From JBMNQH01 sp050944035 (GTDB lineage Bacteria; Bacillota; Clostridia; Oscillospirales; Oscillospiraceae): a stretch of DNA of 25,541 nucleotides. Made by a program: the position numbers and the translations under genes. Within the stretch, counting starts at the first letter, position 1, and every line of letters begins with the position of its first letter. This document shows positions 1 to 7,861 of the stretch, in pieces. The stretch is taken from contig JBMNQH010000021.1 of NCBI GenBank assembly GCA_050944035.1, positions 1 through 25,541 on the forward strand, in the 5' to 3' direction. The notes under the pieces were generated by a model. The model was not told where the DNA came from, made no database searches, and worked only from the letters and a program-made list of their open reading frames with translations.

Positions 1-32
1 AGTAAAGAATGATCGAGGGTGTGATTGTACTG

Positions 33-82
33 CCGTTTTTCTATTCTCTCCGTCTTTGTTATGGAATTTTTTAGAAAAACGG
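33..82. repeat. 11-bp perfect inverted repeat downstream of the recombinase
   Basis: Arms at 33-43 (CCGTTTTTCTA) and 72-82 (TAGAAAAACGG) are perfectly complementary, separated by 28 bases. A second small hairpin lies at 162-179 (7-bp arms ACATAAT/ATTATGT around GAAA), just after the recombinase stop codon. Neither is followed by a convincing U-run in the direction of the recombinase gene, so terminator function is uncertain. Such arms could equally be recombinase binding sites. I see no gene in 1-195. Confidence 0.4.
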
Positions 83-195
83 ATTGACTCTCATGTTATC
101 TTTTGATATTATGTAAGTGTTCATAGGACACTGAATCTTATGAATACGTGATCCTTTCACTACATAATGAAAATTATGTGATGTCTTTCATCAGC

Positions 196-1032
196 TCAAA
201 CCACAAGGCCCAGGCGTTCTATTCTCCGTCGGTGTTCTACTCCCGTCGCCATGATATAAATGCGCGTGGTATTCACGCTGCTATGGCCCAGAATATCTGC
301 AAGCTTGGCGATGTCTTTTTCCATGGCGTAGAATGTGCGGGCAAAGAGTTTGCGCAGGTTATGCGGAAATACTTTGCTGGGACTTATACCAGTTTGTCGG
401 CAAAGTTTTTTCATATCCGCCCAGATATTGCTGCGGTTCATAGGTTTACCACTGCGTGTCCGAAAAATAATGCCTGTATCAATCCCTGTCCGTTTTGTAT
501 AAGATAACAACAGCTTTTTCAGCTTTCCCGGAATGAGAATCGTCCGGGTTTTATTTTTGCAGGACACCGTAATCACACCCTTCCGAACTGCTTCGACTGT
601 GAAATAGGCGAGTTCGGATACACGGATTCCTGTCCCACAGATGGTTTGCAAAAGCAGATGCAGACGCGGACGGCTTTCTGAAATCTTCAGCAACTGCAGA
701 TACTCGGCTTTGGTAAGTTCCTTCTCCTCTGCACAGTAGGTCTGGCGTTGTGTTCTGAGATTCTTGACCTTGCAATCGTTCCAGTCCAGAAAAACAAACA
801 GGCTGTTCAGAGACGCCAGCATGGAATTAATGCTGCGTATTGCATAACCGTCGTCGATCAGTGATTTTTTGTATTCTATGCTCAATTCCTTTGTAATGGG
901 CCTTTTGTTCGAAAACACCAGAAAAGCGTTGACGTCCCGTTTATACTTCTCCACTGTGGCTGCACTTTTTTCCTCCTGAATTAAATGCTCCTGAAATGCG
1001 ATGATATCTTTTTGGGTCAATATTCTTTTCAA
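196..1032 (-). CDS. Tyrosine-type site-specific recombinase/integrase (XerC/D-like)
   Basis: A 278-residue phage-integrase-family recombinase that cuts and rejoins DNA through a tyrosine intermediate. The N-terminal SAM-like core-binding domain covers about residues 5-90 and the catalytic domain about 105-275. The catalytic set is visible: R137 (GTGIRVSEL), a lysine near 159-161, H224 and R227 (HNLRK), H250 (LGHSS) and the nucleophile Y259 (TTRIYI). The start is TTG at 1032, 11 bases after GGAGG. An in-frame stop lies three codons upstream, so no longer form is possible. Length suits a simple XerC/D-like enzyme rather than a large phage integrase with an arm-binding domain. No excisionase or phage gene is visible beside it, so its target (integration, inversion or a leftover element) cannot be told from the window. 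Confidence 0.88.
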   Translation of the reverse strand: MKRILTQKDIIAFQEHLIQEEKSAATVEKYKRDVNAFLVFSNKRPITKELSIEYKKSLIDDGYAIRSINSMLASLNSLFVFLDWNDCKVKNLRTQRQTYCAEEKELTKAEYLQLLKISESRPRLHLLLQTICGTGIRVSELAYFTVEAVRKGVITVSCKNKTRTILIPGKLKKLLLSYTKRTGIDTGIIFRTRSGKPMNRSNIWADMKKLCRQTGISPSKVFPHNLRKLFARTFYAMEKDIAKLADILGHSSVNTTRIYIMATGVEHRRRIERLGLVV

Positions 1033-1107
1033 CGTAGATCATTCCTCCAACATACAGATTTCATGCTGTTTATTTTCTCCGAAAAATATGAACATATTCC
1101 CGATGCT

Positions 1108-1172
1108 TTCAAATGAAAAAAGCCCTGAAAATACTGGCTTCTCCAATATTTTCAGGGCTTTTTTCATTTGAA
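1108..1172 (-). terminator. Long perfect hairpin terminator after the DMT transporter gene
   Basis: Arms 1108-1133 and 1147-1172 pair perfectly over 26 bp around a 13-base loop. The G+C core GCCCTGAAAATA is followed by a run of T's on either strand, so it can stop transcription both ways. It sits 44 bases past the stop of the transporter gene and upstream of the recombinase, separating the two co-directional genes. Confidence 0.85.
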
Positions 1173-1216
1173 TTATTACAACATTCTATTGCGTATTACT
1201 ATACGCTGTCCATACA

Positions 1217-2131
1217 TCATTCTCTTTCTATCTCCAGAGTCTGCTTCTGTTCTTTTCTCGCCAGGAGAAATACCGTTGTAATGATACAGACGAATCCCGC
1301 CAGATCGATCAGTTGAAACGCTGTATGCAGCCAAAGTACGGAAAACAGCGTGGCAGAGACGGGTTCCACACTGGCAAGCATGCTTGCCCGAACAGCGCCG
1401 ACATCAGCCACCCCCTGCAAATACAGCGTATAAGCAAAAATCGTCCCCATAAGAACGACACCGCCAACAGCCAACCACCCTTTTGCGTCCAGTGTAACGG
1501 GAATGCGCCAGACCTGGATCAGACAAGCCAACACCACACCGCCGATCAACATCCCAAACCCTGTTACAACCATACTTCCCCATTTGGGAATGATCTTGGA
1601 AGGAAGCAACGTATAGCAGGCCAGGCTTACCGCGGACAGAAGTCCCCAAATCAAACCATTTCGAGACAACGCCATTGTTCTTGGATTGCCATGCGTGGCA
1701 AGCAGAAAGGTTCCCAGCACAGCCAAAACGATGGCAGAAGTTTCTCTGACACTTGGGAACTTTCGGTTCCAAGCACACACCAAAGCCATAATCAACACGG
1801 GTCCAAGATATTGCAGCACTGTGGCGGTTCCTGCATTCGAGTAGAAAATGGAGTTCAGATAGGAATACTGACTGAACATCAGCCCAAACAGCGCAAACAG
1901 GATCAGCTGTGCTACATCCCCTTTTCGTCTCCAGATACCGGTCGGCTTTTCTCTCTGGCACAAAAAAGAAAATATAGTTAGTACAATTCCAGCGCCCAGC
2001 ATACGGACAACCGTAAGCCAGCTGGAATTGATATGATAATTCGTAAACAGATACTGCCCACAGGCGCCAGAAAAGCCCCAAAAGGTTCCACCGGCCAACG
2101 TACAAAAAATTCCACGCACAGTTCGATTCAT
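1217..2131 (-). CDS. EamA/DMT-superfamily membrane transporter
   Basis: A 304-residue integral membrane protein of about ten hydrophobic helices arranged as two repeats, the usual shape and length of EamA (drug/metabolite transporter) carriers. The N-terminal repeat begins LAGGTFWGFSGACGQYLF; the second begins near GLIWGLLSAVSLACYTLL; the conserved tail ASVEPVSATLFSVLW is typical of the family. The frame is open back to 2248, but that part overlaps the preceding terminator and promoter, so I start at ATG 2131, just after AAGGA. It has its own promoter (2167-2195) and terminator (1108-1172), so it is a single-gene unit. The substrate is unknown. Its place after the cobamide operon could be chance or could mean export of a related metabolite; nothing in the sequence decides this. 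Confidence 0.85.
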   Translation of the reverse strand: MNRTVRGIFCTLAGGTFWGFSGACGQYLFTNYHINSSWLTVVRMLGAGIVLTIFSFLCQREKPTGIWRRKGDVAQLILFALFGLMFSQYSYLNSIFYSNAGTATVLQYLGPVLIMALVCAWNRKFPSVRETSAIVLAVLGTFLLATHGNPRTMALSRNGLIWGLLSAVSLACYTLLPSKIIPKWGSMVVTGFGMLIGGVVLACLIQVWRIPVTLDAKGWLAVGGVVLMGTIFAYTLYLQGVADVGAVRASMLASVEPVSATLFSVLWLHTAFQLIDLAGFVCIITTVFLLARKEQKQTLEIERE

Positions 2132-2166
2132 GTCCTTATTTTTCCGCCTTGTTAATTTTTTGATAT

Positions 2167-2195
2167 AGTATACTGTAAAATCCCCAAGTCCGCAA
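2167..2195 (-). promoter_or_regulatory. Sigma-A-type promoter of the DMT transporter
   Basis: Reading the minus strand, -35 TTGCGG (2195-2190) and -10 TATACT (2172-2167) are 17 bases apart, about 35 bases before the chosen start codon. Confidence 0.6.
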
Positions 2196-2232
2196 CAACT
2201 CCATTTAGATTGTTTCCCTTCTATAATTAAAC

Positions 2233-2271
2233 CCCCTGTATGGAACACTTTGTTTGGTGAACATACAGGGG
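2233..2271 (-). terminator. Hairpin at the end of the cob operon
   Basis: Arms CCCCTGTATG (2233-2242) and CATACAGGGG (2262-2271) pair perfectly around a 19-base loop, only 7 bases after the cbiC stop codon. The tail on the minus strand is GGTTTAATTATAG, a weak U-run, so termination may be partial and some read-through into the transporter gene is possible. Confidence 0.65.
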
Positions 2272-2278
2272 ATTACAA

Positions 2279-2941
2279 TTATTTTCTCCGTACCGGATCC
2301 AATGTATCGGTTGCCGTATAGATCAATGCGTTGCAGATGGCGGCGGCTACATTGCTGCCGCCCTTCCTCCCAATCGCCACGATGCATGGGACAGAAAACC
2401 GCGCACAGGTTCGCAGCAGCAGGCGCTTGCTTTCCTCCACATTGACAAACCCAACGGGTACGCCGATAACCAGCGCCGGTCGCAAGCCAGTCTGTATCTG
2501 CTGCACAATCTGCAGCAGTGCGGTTGGCGCATTGCCGATTGCCAATATCGCGCCCGGAAATTCTTTTGCGGCTTTTTCCATTGCGGCGACCGCTCTGGTC
2601 GTGCCATGTTGTCTGGCTGCGCGAGCAATTTCCTCCTCGGCCATAAAACAGTGTGCCGTACTGTTCAGCTTTGCAAGTCCCTGTTTGCTGATACCGGCGC
2701 GCGCCATGTTGGTATCTGTAACAATTGGAATTCCTTCCTGCAACGCCTCGACTCCCGCCTGCAATGCATTTTGTGTAAATGTCAGGGTTTTGGCATAGTC
2801 AAAATCTGCTGTAGTATGAATCACACGTTTGACTACGGCGGCGTGTTCGGCAGGCAGTACAACGCCCATAGTATCCAACTCTCTTTGAATGATCTCCATA
2901 CTAGTTCGTTCGATATCAGCCGGTAATACATGTTGTATCAT
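2279..2941 (-). CDS. cbiC: Cobalt-precorrin-8 methylmutase
   Basis: Moves the methyl group from C-11 to C-12 of cobalt-precorrin-8 to give cobyrinate, the last ring-forming step. 220 residues, a normal length. The family's catalytic histidine is H42 in RVIHTTADFDYA, and the conserved GNAPTAL and GVPVGFVNVEESK segments are present near the C-terminal half. Last gene of the operon: its ATG shares one base with the cobA stop codon (TGATG), and a hairpin follows 7 bases after its own stop. In many clusters cbiC is early; here it is at the distal end, after the amidation and adenosylation genes. Confidence 0.95.
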   Translation of the reverse strand: MIQHVLPADIERTSMEIIQRELDTMGVVLPAEHAAVVKRVIHTTADFDYAKTLTFTQNALQAGVEALQEGIPIVTDTNMARAGISKQGLAKLNSTAHCFMAEEEIARAARQHGTTRAVAAMEKAAKEFPGAILAIGNAPTALLQIVQQIQTGLRPALVIGVPVGFVNVEESKRLLLRTCARFSVPCIVAIGRKGGSNVAAAICNALIYTATDTLDPVRRK

Positions 2942-3453
2942 CAGTATTCCACGCCCTTTCTCGCCGGAATCCCGCTCTGATAGGGATGTTTACAGCAACA
3001 CATCCGCGTGGAGTAATCTGCCGCTTCCTGCATCCAATCCGCTGGTTCGCGCCCGGTTAACACCACTTCCCGATCGTCCGGACGCTGTAAAACCGCTTGC
3101 TGTAACAGCCCGCGCTCCACTGTTTCCAGCTGCCATGCCGCACAGGCTTCATCTAGAATCAAAAGGTCACAGCTTTGTTCCAACGCCTGCATCAGCTGTG
3201 CAGTCTGTTGTTTTTTTGTCTCTGCTTTCTCCCGCTCTGACATTTGAGACAAAAAACCGGCAACTGGTTTCCCGGAATAAATTGTAGCACCCAATTGCTG
3301 CAATATATTCAATTCCCCGCTTTGCCCATCTTTCAAAAATTGTACCACTACAACCCGCAAGCCGGCGCCCAATGCGCGGAGAGCAAGCCCCATGGCCGCT
3401 GTCGTTTTTCCTTTTCCATCTCCCCAATAGAGGTGAACCAACCCGTTATTCAT
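2941..3453 (-). CDS. cobA: Cob(I)yrinic acid a,c-diamide / corrinoid adenosyltransferase (CobA/BtuR type)
   Basis: Transfers the 5'-deoxyadenosyl group from ATP to Co(I) corrinoids. 170 residues from ATG 3453, P-loop fold: Walker A GDGKGKTT at residues 11-18, Walker B LLILDEA near 97-103, and the family's C-terminal signature KHPYQSGIPARKG. The ATG at 3453 overlaps the cbiP stop by 8 bases; an ATG two codons upstream (3459) is an alternative. An upstream open stretch to 3552 lies inside cbiP and is not convincing. Oddity: three consecutive cysteines just before the KHP motif, where I recall charged or aliphatic residues in relatives. This is the BtuR/CobO family, not the uroporphyrinogen methyltransferase also called CobA in some species. 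Confidence 0.92.
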   Translation of the reverse strand: MNNGLVHLYWGDGKGKTTAAMGLALRALGAGLRVVVVQFLKDGQSGELNILQQLGATIYSGKPVAGFLSQMSEREKAETKKQQTAQLMQALEQSCDLLILDEACAAWQLETVERGLLQQAVLQRPDDREVVLTGREPADWMQEAADYSTRMCCCKHPYQSGIPARKGVEY

Positions 3454-4924
3454 GTGCATACGCCTCCATCGCTTTGTAAATGGCAGAGATATCCAGACTG
3501 TTGCGCACGGTATCGGCCAGAAGATCGTACTGACGCTGCTTGTAGTGGTCACGCGGATCTATCTGCAATTTGGTTGCATCCAGGCCTTTTCTTGTCAACA
3601 GCCAACCCGCCAGACTCTCGGTCAATGTTCCGGTATCAAACAGACCGTGAAGGTATGTACCGAATACGGTTCCCTGTACCGTTCCATCCTCTTGTCCGTT
3701 TTGCAGACGGCAGAACGGGAGACCGCCCATCCGTCTGGTTTTTCCCATATGAATTTCATAACCGTCCAATTCAGCGCCAGGGCAAATACCGGTTGTAACA
3801 GCTCGCACCCTAGTGCGTGTCTTTGCCTTTGCAAATACCGTCTCACAAGGTAACAATCCCATACCGGCCAATTCGCCCCCATCCTCCGCTTCTTCCAGAT
3901 CGGATAGTTTGGCTCCCAGCATCTGATACCCGCCGCATACGCCCAGCACTGGTGTTCCGTTGGATGCCAACTTCAAAATTGCCGCTTCCAGTCCATTTTG
4001 CCGCATCCACAACAGATCGTGCATGGTACTCTTTGTCCCCGGCAGAATAACCAAATCCGGCGTACCTAGCGCTTCCTGTCTGGCAACATAGCGTACACCA
4101 AGCGCTGGATGGTGCGCCAACGGAGAGAAATCCGTAAAATTGGAGATTCTCGGAAAACGAACGACTGCGATATCTACAGCCTTTTCTGTATGGGAAACCT
4201 GTAGACGAGGAGCCAAACTGTCCTCATCGTCAATATCCGCCTGTGTATAGGGCACAACACCCAGCACCGGGATTCCGGTTTTTTCTTCCAGCATCGCAAG
4301 GCCCGATTCCAGCAAGCTGACATCTCCACGGAACTTGTTGATGATGGTTCCGACGATGCGACAGCGTTCTTCTGCTTCTAACAGTGCGACGGTACCGTAC
4401 AGCTGTGCAAACACACCGCCCCGGTCGATATCGCCTACCAGCAGTACCGGTGCATTGACCAGTTCTGCAAATCCCATATTCACAATGTCGTCAGATTTTA
4501 AGTTGATTTCTGCCGGACTTCCCGCACCTTCAATCACAATCAGATCGTACTCCTCGGCAAGGCTGCGGTAAGCGGTCAGAATCTCTGGAATCAGGCTCCG
4601 CTTCATTTGAAAATAGTCTGCCGCCTGGTACTGCCCGCGAACCTTTCCGTTGACAATGAGCTGGCTGCCCGTGTCACTGCTCGGCTTGAGCAAAATCGGA
4701 TTCATGCGTACATCGGGCTCCACTCCGGCGGCTTCTGCCTGTGCGACCTGTGCTCTGCCCATTTCCAGACCGTCAAGGGTAATATAACTGTTCAGTGCCA
4801 TGTTTTGACTTTTAAACGGTGCTACCCGATAACCGTCTTGCCGAAAGATTCGGCAGAGTGCTGTCACCAACAAACTCTTCCCTGCACCGGACATGGTTCC
4901 CTGCACCATAATACATCGTTCCAT
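3446..4924 (-). CDS. cbiP: Adenosylcobyric acid synthase (glutamine-hydrolysing)
   Basis: Amidates the b, d, e and g side chains of adenosylcobyrinate a,c-diamide using ATP and glutamine. 492 residues. The N-terminal ATP-binding domain carries a P-loop-like GTMSGAGKS (9-17), FKSQNMALNS (37-46), VIEGAGSPAEIN and VGDIDRGG (163-170). The C-terminal class I glutaminase domain has the nucleophile C330 in VLGVCGGYQML and H426 in GTYLHGLFD. It starts directly after the cobD stop codon with no gap and overlaps cobA by 8 bases at the other end, so the three are translationally linked. Length and motifs are all normal for the family. Confidence 0.96.
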   Translation of the reverse strand: MERCIMVQGTMSGAGKSLLVTALCRIFRQDGYRVAPFKSQNMALNSYITLDGLEMGRAQVAQAEAAGVEPDVRMNPILLKPSSDTGSQLIVNGKVRGQYQAADYFQMKRSLIPEILTAYRSLAEEYDLIVIEGAGSPAEINLKSDDIVNMGFAELVNAPVLLVGDIDRGGVFAQLYGTVALLEAEERCRIVGTIINKFRGDVSLLESGLAMLEEKTGIPVLGVVPYTQADIDDEDSLAPRLQVSHTEKAVDIAVVRFPRISNFTDFSPLAHHPALGVRYVARQEALGTPDLVILPGTKSTMHDLLWMRQNGLEAAILKLASNGTPVLGVCGGYQMLGAKLSDLEEAEDGGELAGMGLLPCETVFAKAKTRTRVRAVTTGICPGAELDGYEIHMGKTRRMGGLPFCRLQNGQEDGTVQGTVFGTYLHGLFDTGTLTESLAGWLLTRKGLDATKLQIDPRDHYKQRQYDLLADTVRNSLDISAIYKAMEAYAHE

Positions 4925-5974
4925 CTATATCACCTCACGCATCGTCTGCAAAAAGATATCGTTTTCCGCCGCTGTCCGCACAGCTGTCCGGTACCATCCA
5001 ACACCAAGGCCGGAATAATTGGAGCAGTCTCGCAGCAAAATCCCACGGTTCCGCATACGCTGTGTCAACTGTGCATCGGGATAGCAGAACAGCAGATAGT
5101 TTGCCTCGCCGGGACATACATAACACCCCATCGCTGTCAGCGCCGCCTGCATTCTTGGGCGCTGTACAGATATGAGCTCCCGTAAACTCTGAAGATAAGT
5201 CTGTTCTCGCAGTGCAGCAACTCCGGCCATCTGTGCCGGTGTGGACACTGCCCAGGGCGGTCCTACCTTCTGCATCTGTTTTGCCAAAACCGGGTCGCCG
5301 CACAGTGCATATCCCAGCCGCAGTCCCGCCAGCGCATAGCTTTTGGTAAAGGCCTTGAAAACGACAAGGTTTCGGCTTTTCTGCAATGCGCCCTGTAAAC
5401 TGTGTGCCGCCGGATCATTCAAAAACGCATTAAAGCACTCATCGACGGCCATCAGTGTTCCGCACATCGTACAACGCTGCAAAATTTTCCGAAGCAAAGC
5501 CGGTGGTGTCGTTCTTCCGGTCGGGTTGTTCGGCTCACAGAGAATCAGAAGGTCAAGACCCGGTGTAATCCGGGACAAAATCTCTTCTGTAGCAATAAAA
5601 TCATTTTCCACTGAAAGCAGATACTGCTCCACCTCGCACCCTACCAGTTCCAAAGCCTGTGCGTACTCCGCAAAGGTCGGCGCGGTGAGAAGGGCTCGGT
5701 GTGGTTTTTTCGCCAGTGCGAGTCGAAAAATCAGGTCTGCTGCGCCGGCACCGCAAAGAATCTGTTCCTCTGAAAGACAGTGCAGCTTTGCCAAATCCCG
5801 CCGCAATTCCCGGCAAACAGGGTCTGGATAGCATGAAACGGTATCCAGACTTTGGATCACTGCCTGACGCACACCATCCGGAACTCCCAATGGGCTGACA
5901 TTGGCAGAAAAATCCAGAGGTGCATATCCATATTCCTGTTGAAATCCTACCCAATCACCGCCATGACCGTTCAT
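4925..5974 (-). CDS. cobD: L-threonine-O-3-phosphate decarboxylase
   Basis: PLP enzyme of the class I aminotransferase fold that makes (R)-1-amino-2-propanol phosphate for the nucleotide loop. 349 residues from the ATG at 5974, which overlaps the cbiB stop (ATGA). A longer reading to 6022 would run into cbiB. Visible motifs: DFSANVSPLG near the N-terminus, CEPNNPTGR (146-154), and the Schiff-base lysine K211 in AFTKSYALAGLRLGYAL. The substrate L-threonine phosphate needs a kinase (PduX- or BluE-like) that is not in this window. Confidence 0.93.
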   Translation of the reverse strand: MNGHGGDWVGFQQEYGYAPLDFSANVSPLGVPDGVRQAVIQSLDTVSCYPDPVCRELRRDLAKLHCLSEEQILCGAGAADLIFRLALAKKPHRALLTAPTFAEYAQALELVGCEVEQYLLSVENDFIATEEILSRITPGLDLLILCEPNNPTGRTTPPALLRKILQRCTMCGTLMAVDECFNAFLNDPAAHSLQGALQKSRNLVVFKAFTKSYALAGLRLGYALCGDPVLAKQMQKVGPPWAVSTPAQMAGVAALREQTYLQSLRELISVQRPRMQAALTAMGCYVCPGEANYLLFCYPDAQLTQRMRNRGILLRDCSNYSGLGVGWYRTAVRTAAENDIFLQTMREVI

Positions 5975-6936
5975 AATAGACCTCCCAGCATTGCCCGCAC
6001 CATTCCCAAAATAACCAGACAAAGAACACTGGCAACGTACAACATACGATTGACGCGTAAAATGTCTTGTGGTTCAATCGGACGGATGGAATCGCCGATC
6101 ATCGGCTTTTGGTGCAATGTTCCAAAATACCAGGCTGGCCCGGCCAGTTGTATGCCCAATGCACCAGCCACTGCCGACTCCGTCTGTGCAGAGTTGGGAC
6201 TGGCATGACAGCGGCGATCCCGCCGCCAGATTTTAAGGGCTGTATAGGCATTCTGTCCGGTCAGCGCTGCGGATACACAAAGCAGCAGTGCCGCAAATCG
6301 AGACGGAATGTAATTTGCCACATCATCCAGCCGGGCAGCAGCACGGCCAAAATACAGATAGCGGTCGTTGCGATATCCAACCATGCTGTCCATGGTATTA
6401 ATCGCTTTATAACACAATGCAAGCGGTGCACCGCCAAGCATCATAAACAACATCGGCGCAACAACACCGTCTGAAAAATTTTCTGCTACGGTTTCTACAG
6501 CGGCTTTTGTCACACCCTCTGCGGTCAATTGTTCCGTATCGCGCCCTACAATCCGCGCTACCGCACGTCTGGCATCTGGCAAACTGCCATAAACCAAGTT
6601 CTGATAGACGTTGCAGCTCTCCTCTTTCAGCCCCCTGATGGCCAAAGCCTGCCAACACCATAGCACCTGTAATAGAAATCCTAAAACCGGAGATAACAAA
6701 TGAAAAAGCCAAATGGCCGACGCGGAAAAGCACAGGGTTCCAACAGGCAGAAGCGCCGCCAACATGCTGCCGGCAAGCAGTTCTCCCCGCTCCGTTTTTG
6801 CAAACCAGGCGCGCAATCGCCGCTCCAGTACTGTGATGCACTTTCCCATGTATACCACTGGATGCGGCATCCAGGCCGGATCCCCCAGAACAAGATCCAA
6901 AACGAAACCGCACAGCACAGCAAACAAAATGGTCAT
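5971..6936 (-). CDS. cbiB: Adenosylcobinamide-phosphate synthase
   Basis: Membrane enzyme joining aminopropanol phosphate to adenosylcobyric acid. 321 residues with several hydrophobic segments and the family signature LDLVLGDPAWMPHPVVYMG at the N-terminus, followed by NFSDGVVAP and the YKAINTMDSMVGYRN stretch. I choose ATG 6936: it overlaps the cobC stop as ATGA and has GAGGG at a good distance (7 bases). A GTG two codons earlier (6942) is too close to that site. Its own stop overlaps the cobD start (ATGA), which fits coupled synthesis of the enzyme that makes the substrate and the one that uses it. Confidence 0.94.
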   Translation of the reverse strand: MTILFAVLCGFVLDLVLGDPAWMPHPVVYMGKCITVLERRLRAWFAKTERGELLAGSMLAALLPVGTLCFSASAIWLFHLLSPVLGFLLQVLWCWQALAIRGLKEESCNVYQNLVYGSLPDARRAVARIVGRDTEQLTAEGVTKAAVETVAENFSDGVVAPMLFMMLGGAPLALCYKAINTMDSMVGYRNDRYLYFGRAAARLDDVANYIPSRFAALLLCVSAALTGQNAYTALKIWRRDRRCHASPNSAQTESAVAGALGIQLAGPAWYFGTLHQKPMIGDSIRPIEPQDILRVNRMLYVASVLCLVILGMVRAMLGGLL

Positions 6937-7535
6937 ATCCACGCCCTCGTAAACTGTACTTCTTTTACCAGATACAGATAGTTTGTATCGTGCCAGTCAT
7001 CAGCGGACAGTACATAGCCGGCGCCGGTCGGTGTACACCACGCATAATAGTCTCTCTGTGGCCTGGCATACCGTTCCAAAACCGCCATTTGCGTTCCGCC
7101 ATGGGCAACGATTACCAAATACTGTGCCTGTTGCTCCAATGCGGTCTCGACCAATGCTGAAAAGGCCGCACAGCTTCGTTCCGAGAATTCCGCACGGCTT
7201 TCCCCGCCCGGACAGCGGTCCAAACAATTGCCGGCAACCCAAGCCCGATACGCGGTATCCTGTTCCATCTCGGCATAGTTATGCCCTTCAAACACGCCAA
7301 ATTCCATTTCCCGCAGATCCTCGACAGTTTGCAATCTGGCATTTGGAAACAGAAGTTCCGCACTTTCTATTGCACGGCACAAAGGAGAAACATAGACCAC
7401 TTCCGGTATAAAATTTGCCTGACAAAGAGAATCTCGTCCGATTTGAGACAGTGGAAGATCCAGTGTTCCGAGATATCGCTGTTCGGCATTGTATGCCGTT
7501 TCGCCATGGCGGATAAGATAGATTAACACGGCCAT
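6933..7535 (-). CDS. cobC: Alpha-ribazole-5'-phosphate phosphatase-like histidine phosphatase
   Basis: A 200-residue phosphoglycerate-mutase-type phosphatase. The phospho-accepting histidine is H10 in LIRHGET, with E77 in REMEFGVFEG and the second histidine H145 in VAHGGTQ. In this operon it most likely removes the phosphate from alpha-ribazole phosphate, or from the cobamide phosphate after CobS. The family is broad, so the role rests on context. The start at 7535 has a good AAGGGG just upstream and overlaps the previous gene by 13 bases; a longer frame to 7568 lacks such a site. Confidence 0.85.
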   Translation of the reverse strand: MAVLIYLIRHGETAYNAEQRYLGTLDLPLSQIGRDSLCQANFIPEVVYVSPLCRAIESAELLFPNARLQTVEDLREMEFGVFEGHNYAEMEQDTAYRAWVAGNCLDRCPGGESRAEFSERSCAAFSALVETALEQQAQYLVIVAHGGTQMAVLERYARPQRDYYAWCTPTGAGYVLSADDWHDTNYLYLVKEVQFTRAWI

Positions 7536-7861
7536 TCCCCTTTCAACAGCTGTGGCAAACCGCAACACACGCGCACAACGGTGTCGGCATGCTGCGCCAA
7601 CAGACAGGCAAGGCGGCCTGCGTCCTCGCGCTGCGCTCTCTGCACCGGATCAATGGGCACAACGCCCGCACCGACCTCCGTTGCAATAACGATGGGATAC
7701 TGTGTCAATTGGTCAGCCAACGCCTCCAGATCTTCTGCATCTGCGGCAAGCTCCTGCACATCCCAGACTGCTATCCGCGAAAGCGCTTCGTCGTCCAGAC
7801 GCAGCGCACGTTTGATATAGCTTTTTTTCCCCGCAAACAGCGGACCGGTGATAAAGATCAT
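7523..7861 (-). CDS. Short CobU-like protein (truncated cobinamide kinase/guanylyltransferase homologue)
   Basis: A 112-residue protein, against about 172 for the full CobU at 8631-9149. Residues 1-14 form a P-loop-like start, ITGPLFAGKKS, in which the usual Ser/Thr after GK is a lysine. Residues 60-66 (ATEVGAG) with VVP, then R..D.AGR and GLPQLLKG (101-108), match the C-terminal third of ordinary CobU proteins (EVGxGIVP, GLPxxLK). The central part, which in CobU carries the guanylylated histidine, is missing. The gene is not debris: it starts on the cobS stop (ATGA), overlaps cobC by 13 bases and has no internal stops. Function is unknown. A partner or regulator of CobU, or a stand-alone nucleotide-binding protein, are possible readings. 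Confidence 0.75.
   Translation of the reverse strand: MIFITGPLFAGKKSYIKRALRLDDEALSRIAVWDVQELAADAEDLEALADQLTQYPIVIATEVGAGVVPIDPVQRAQREDAGRLACLLAQHADTVVRVCCGLPQLLKGEWPC

Noticed and set aside
1108..1172. The perfect inverted repeat as a transposon end or inversion site
   Set aside because: G+C core with flanking A/T runs, position after a stop codon and short loop all fit an intrinsic terminator better; no duplicate copy elsewhere in the window.
1313..1981. A long plus-strand open frame of 222 codons
   Set aside because: It is antisense to the clear EamA transporter gene and has a low-complexity, Gln/His/Pro-rich composition typical of a shadow frame.
7523..7861. The short CobU-like gene as a degraded duplicate of cobU
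   Set aside because: It keeps an intact frame, coupled start (ATGA) and conserved C-terminal motifs that the other copy lacks, so it is unlikely to be a decaying copy of that gene.
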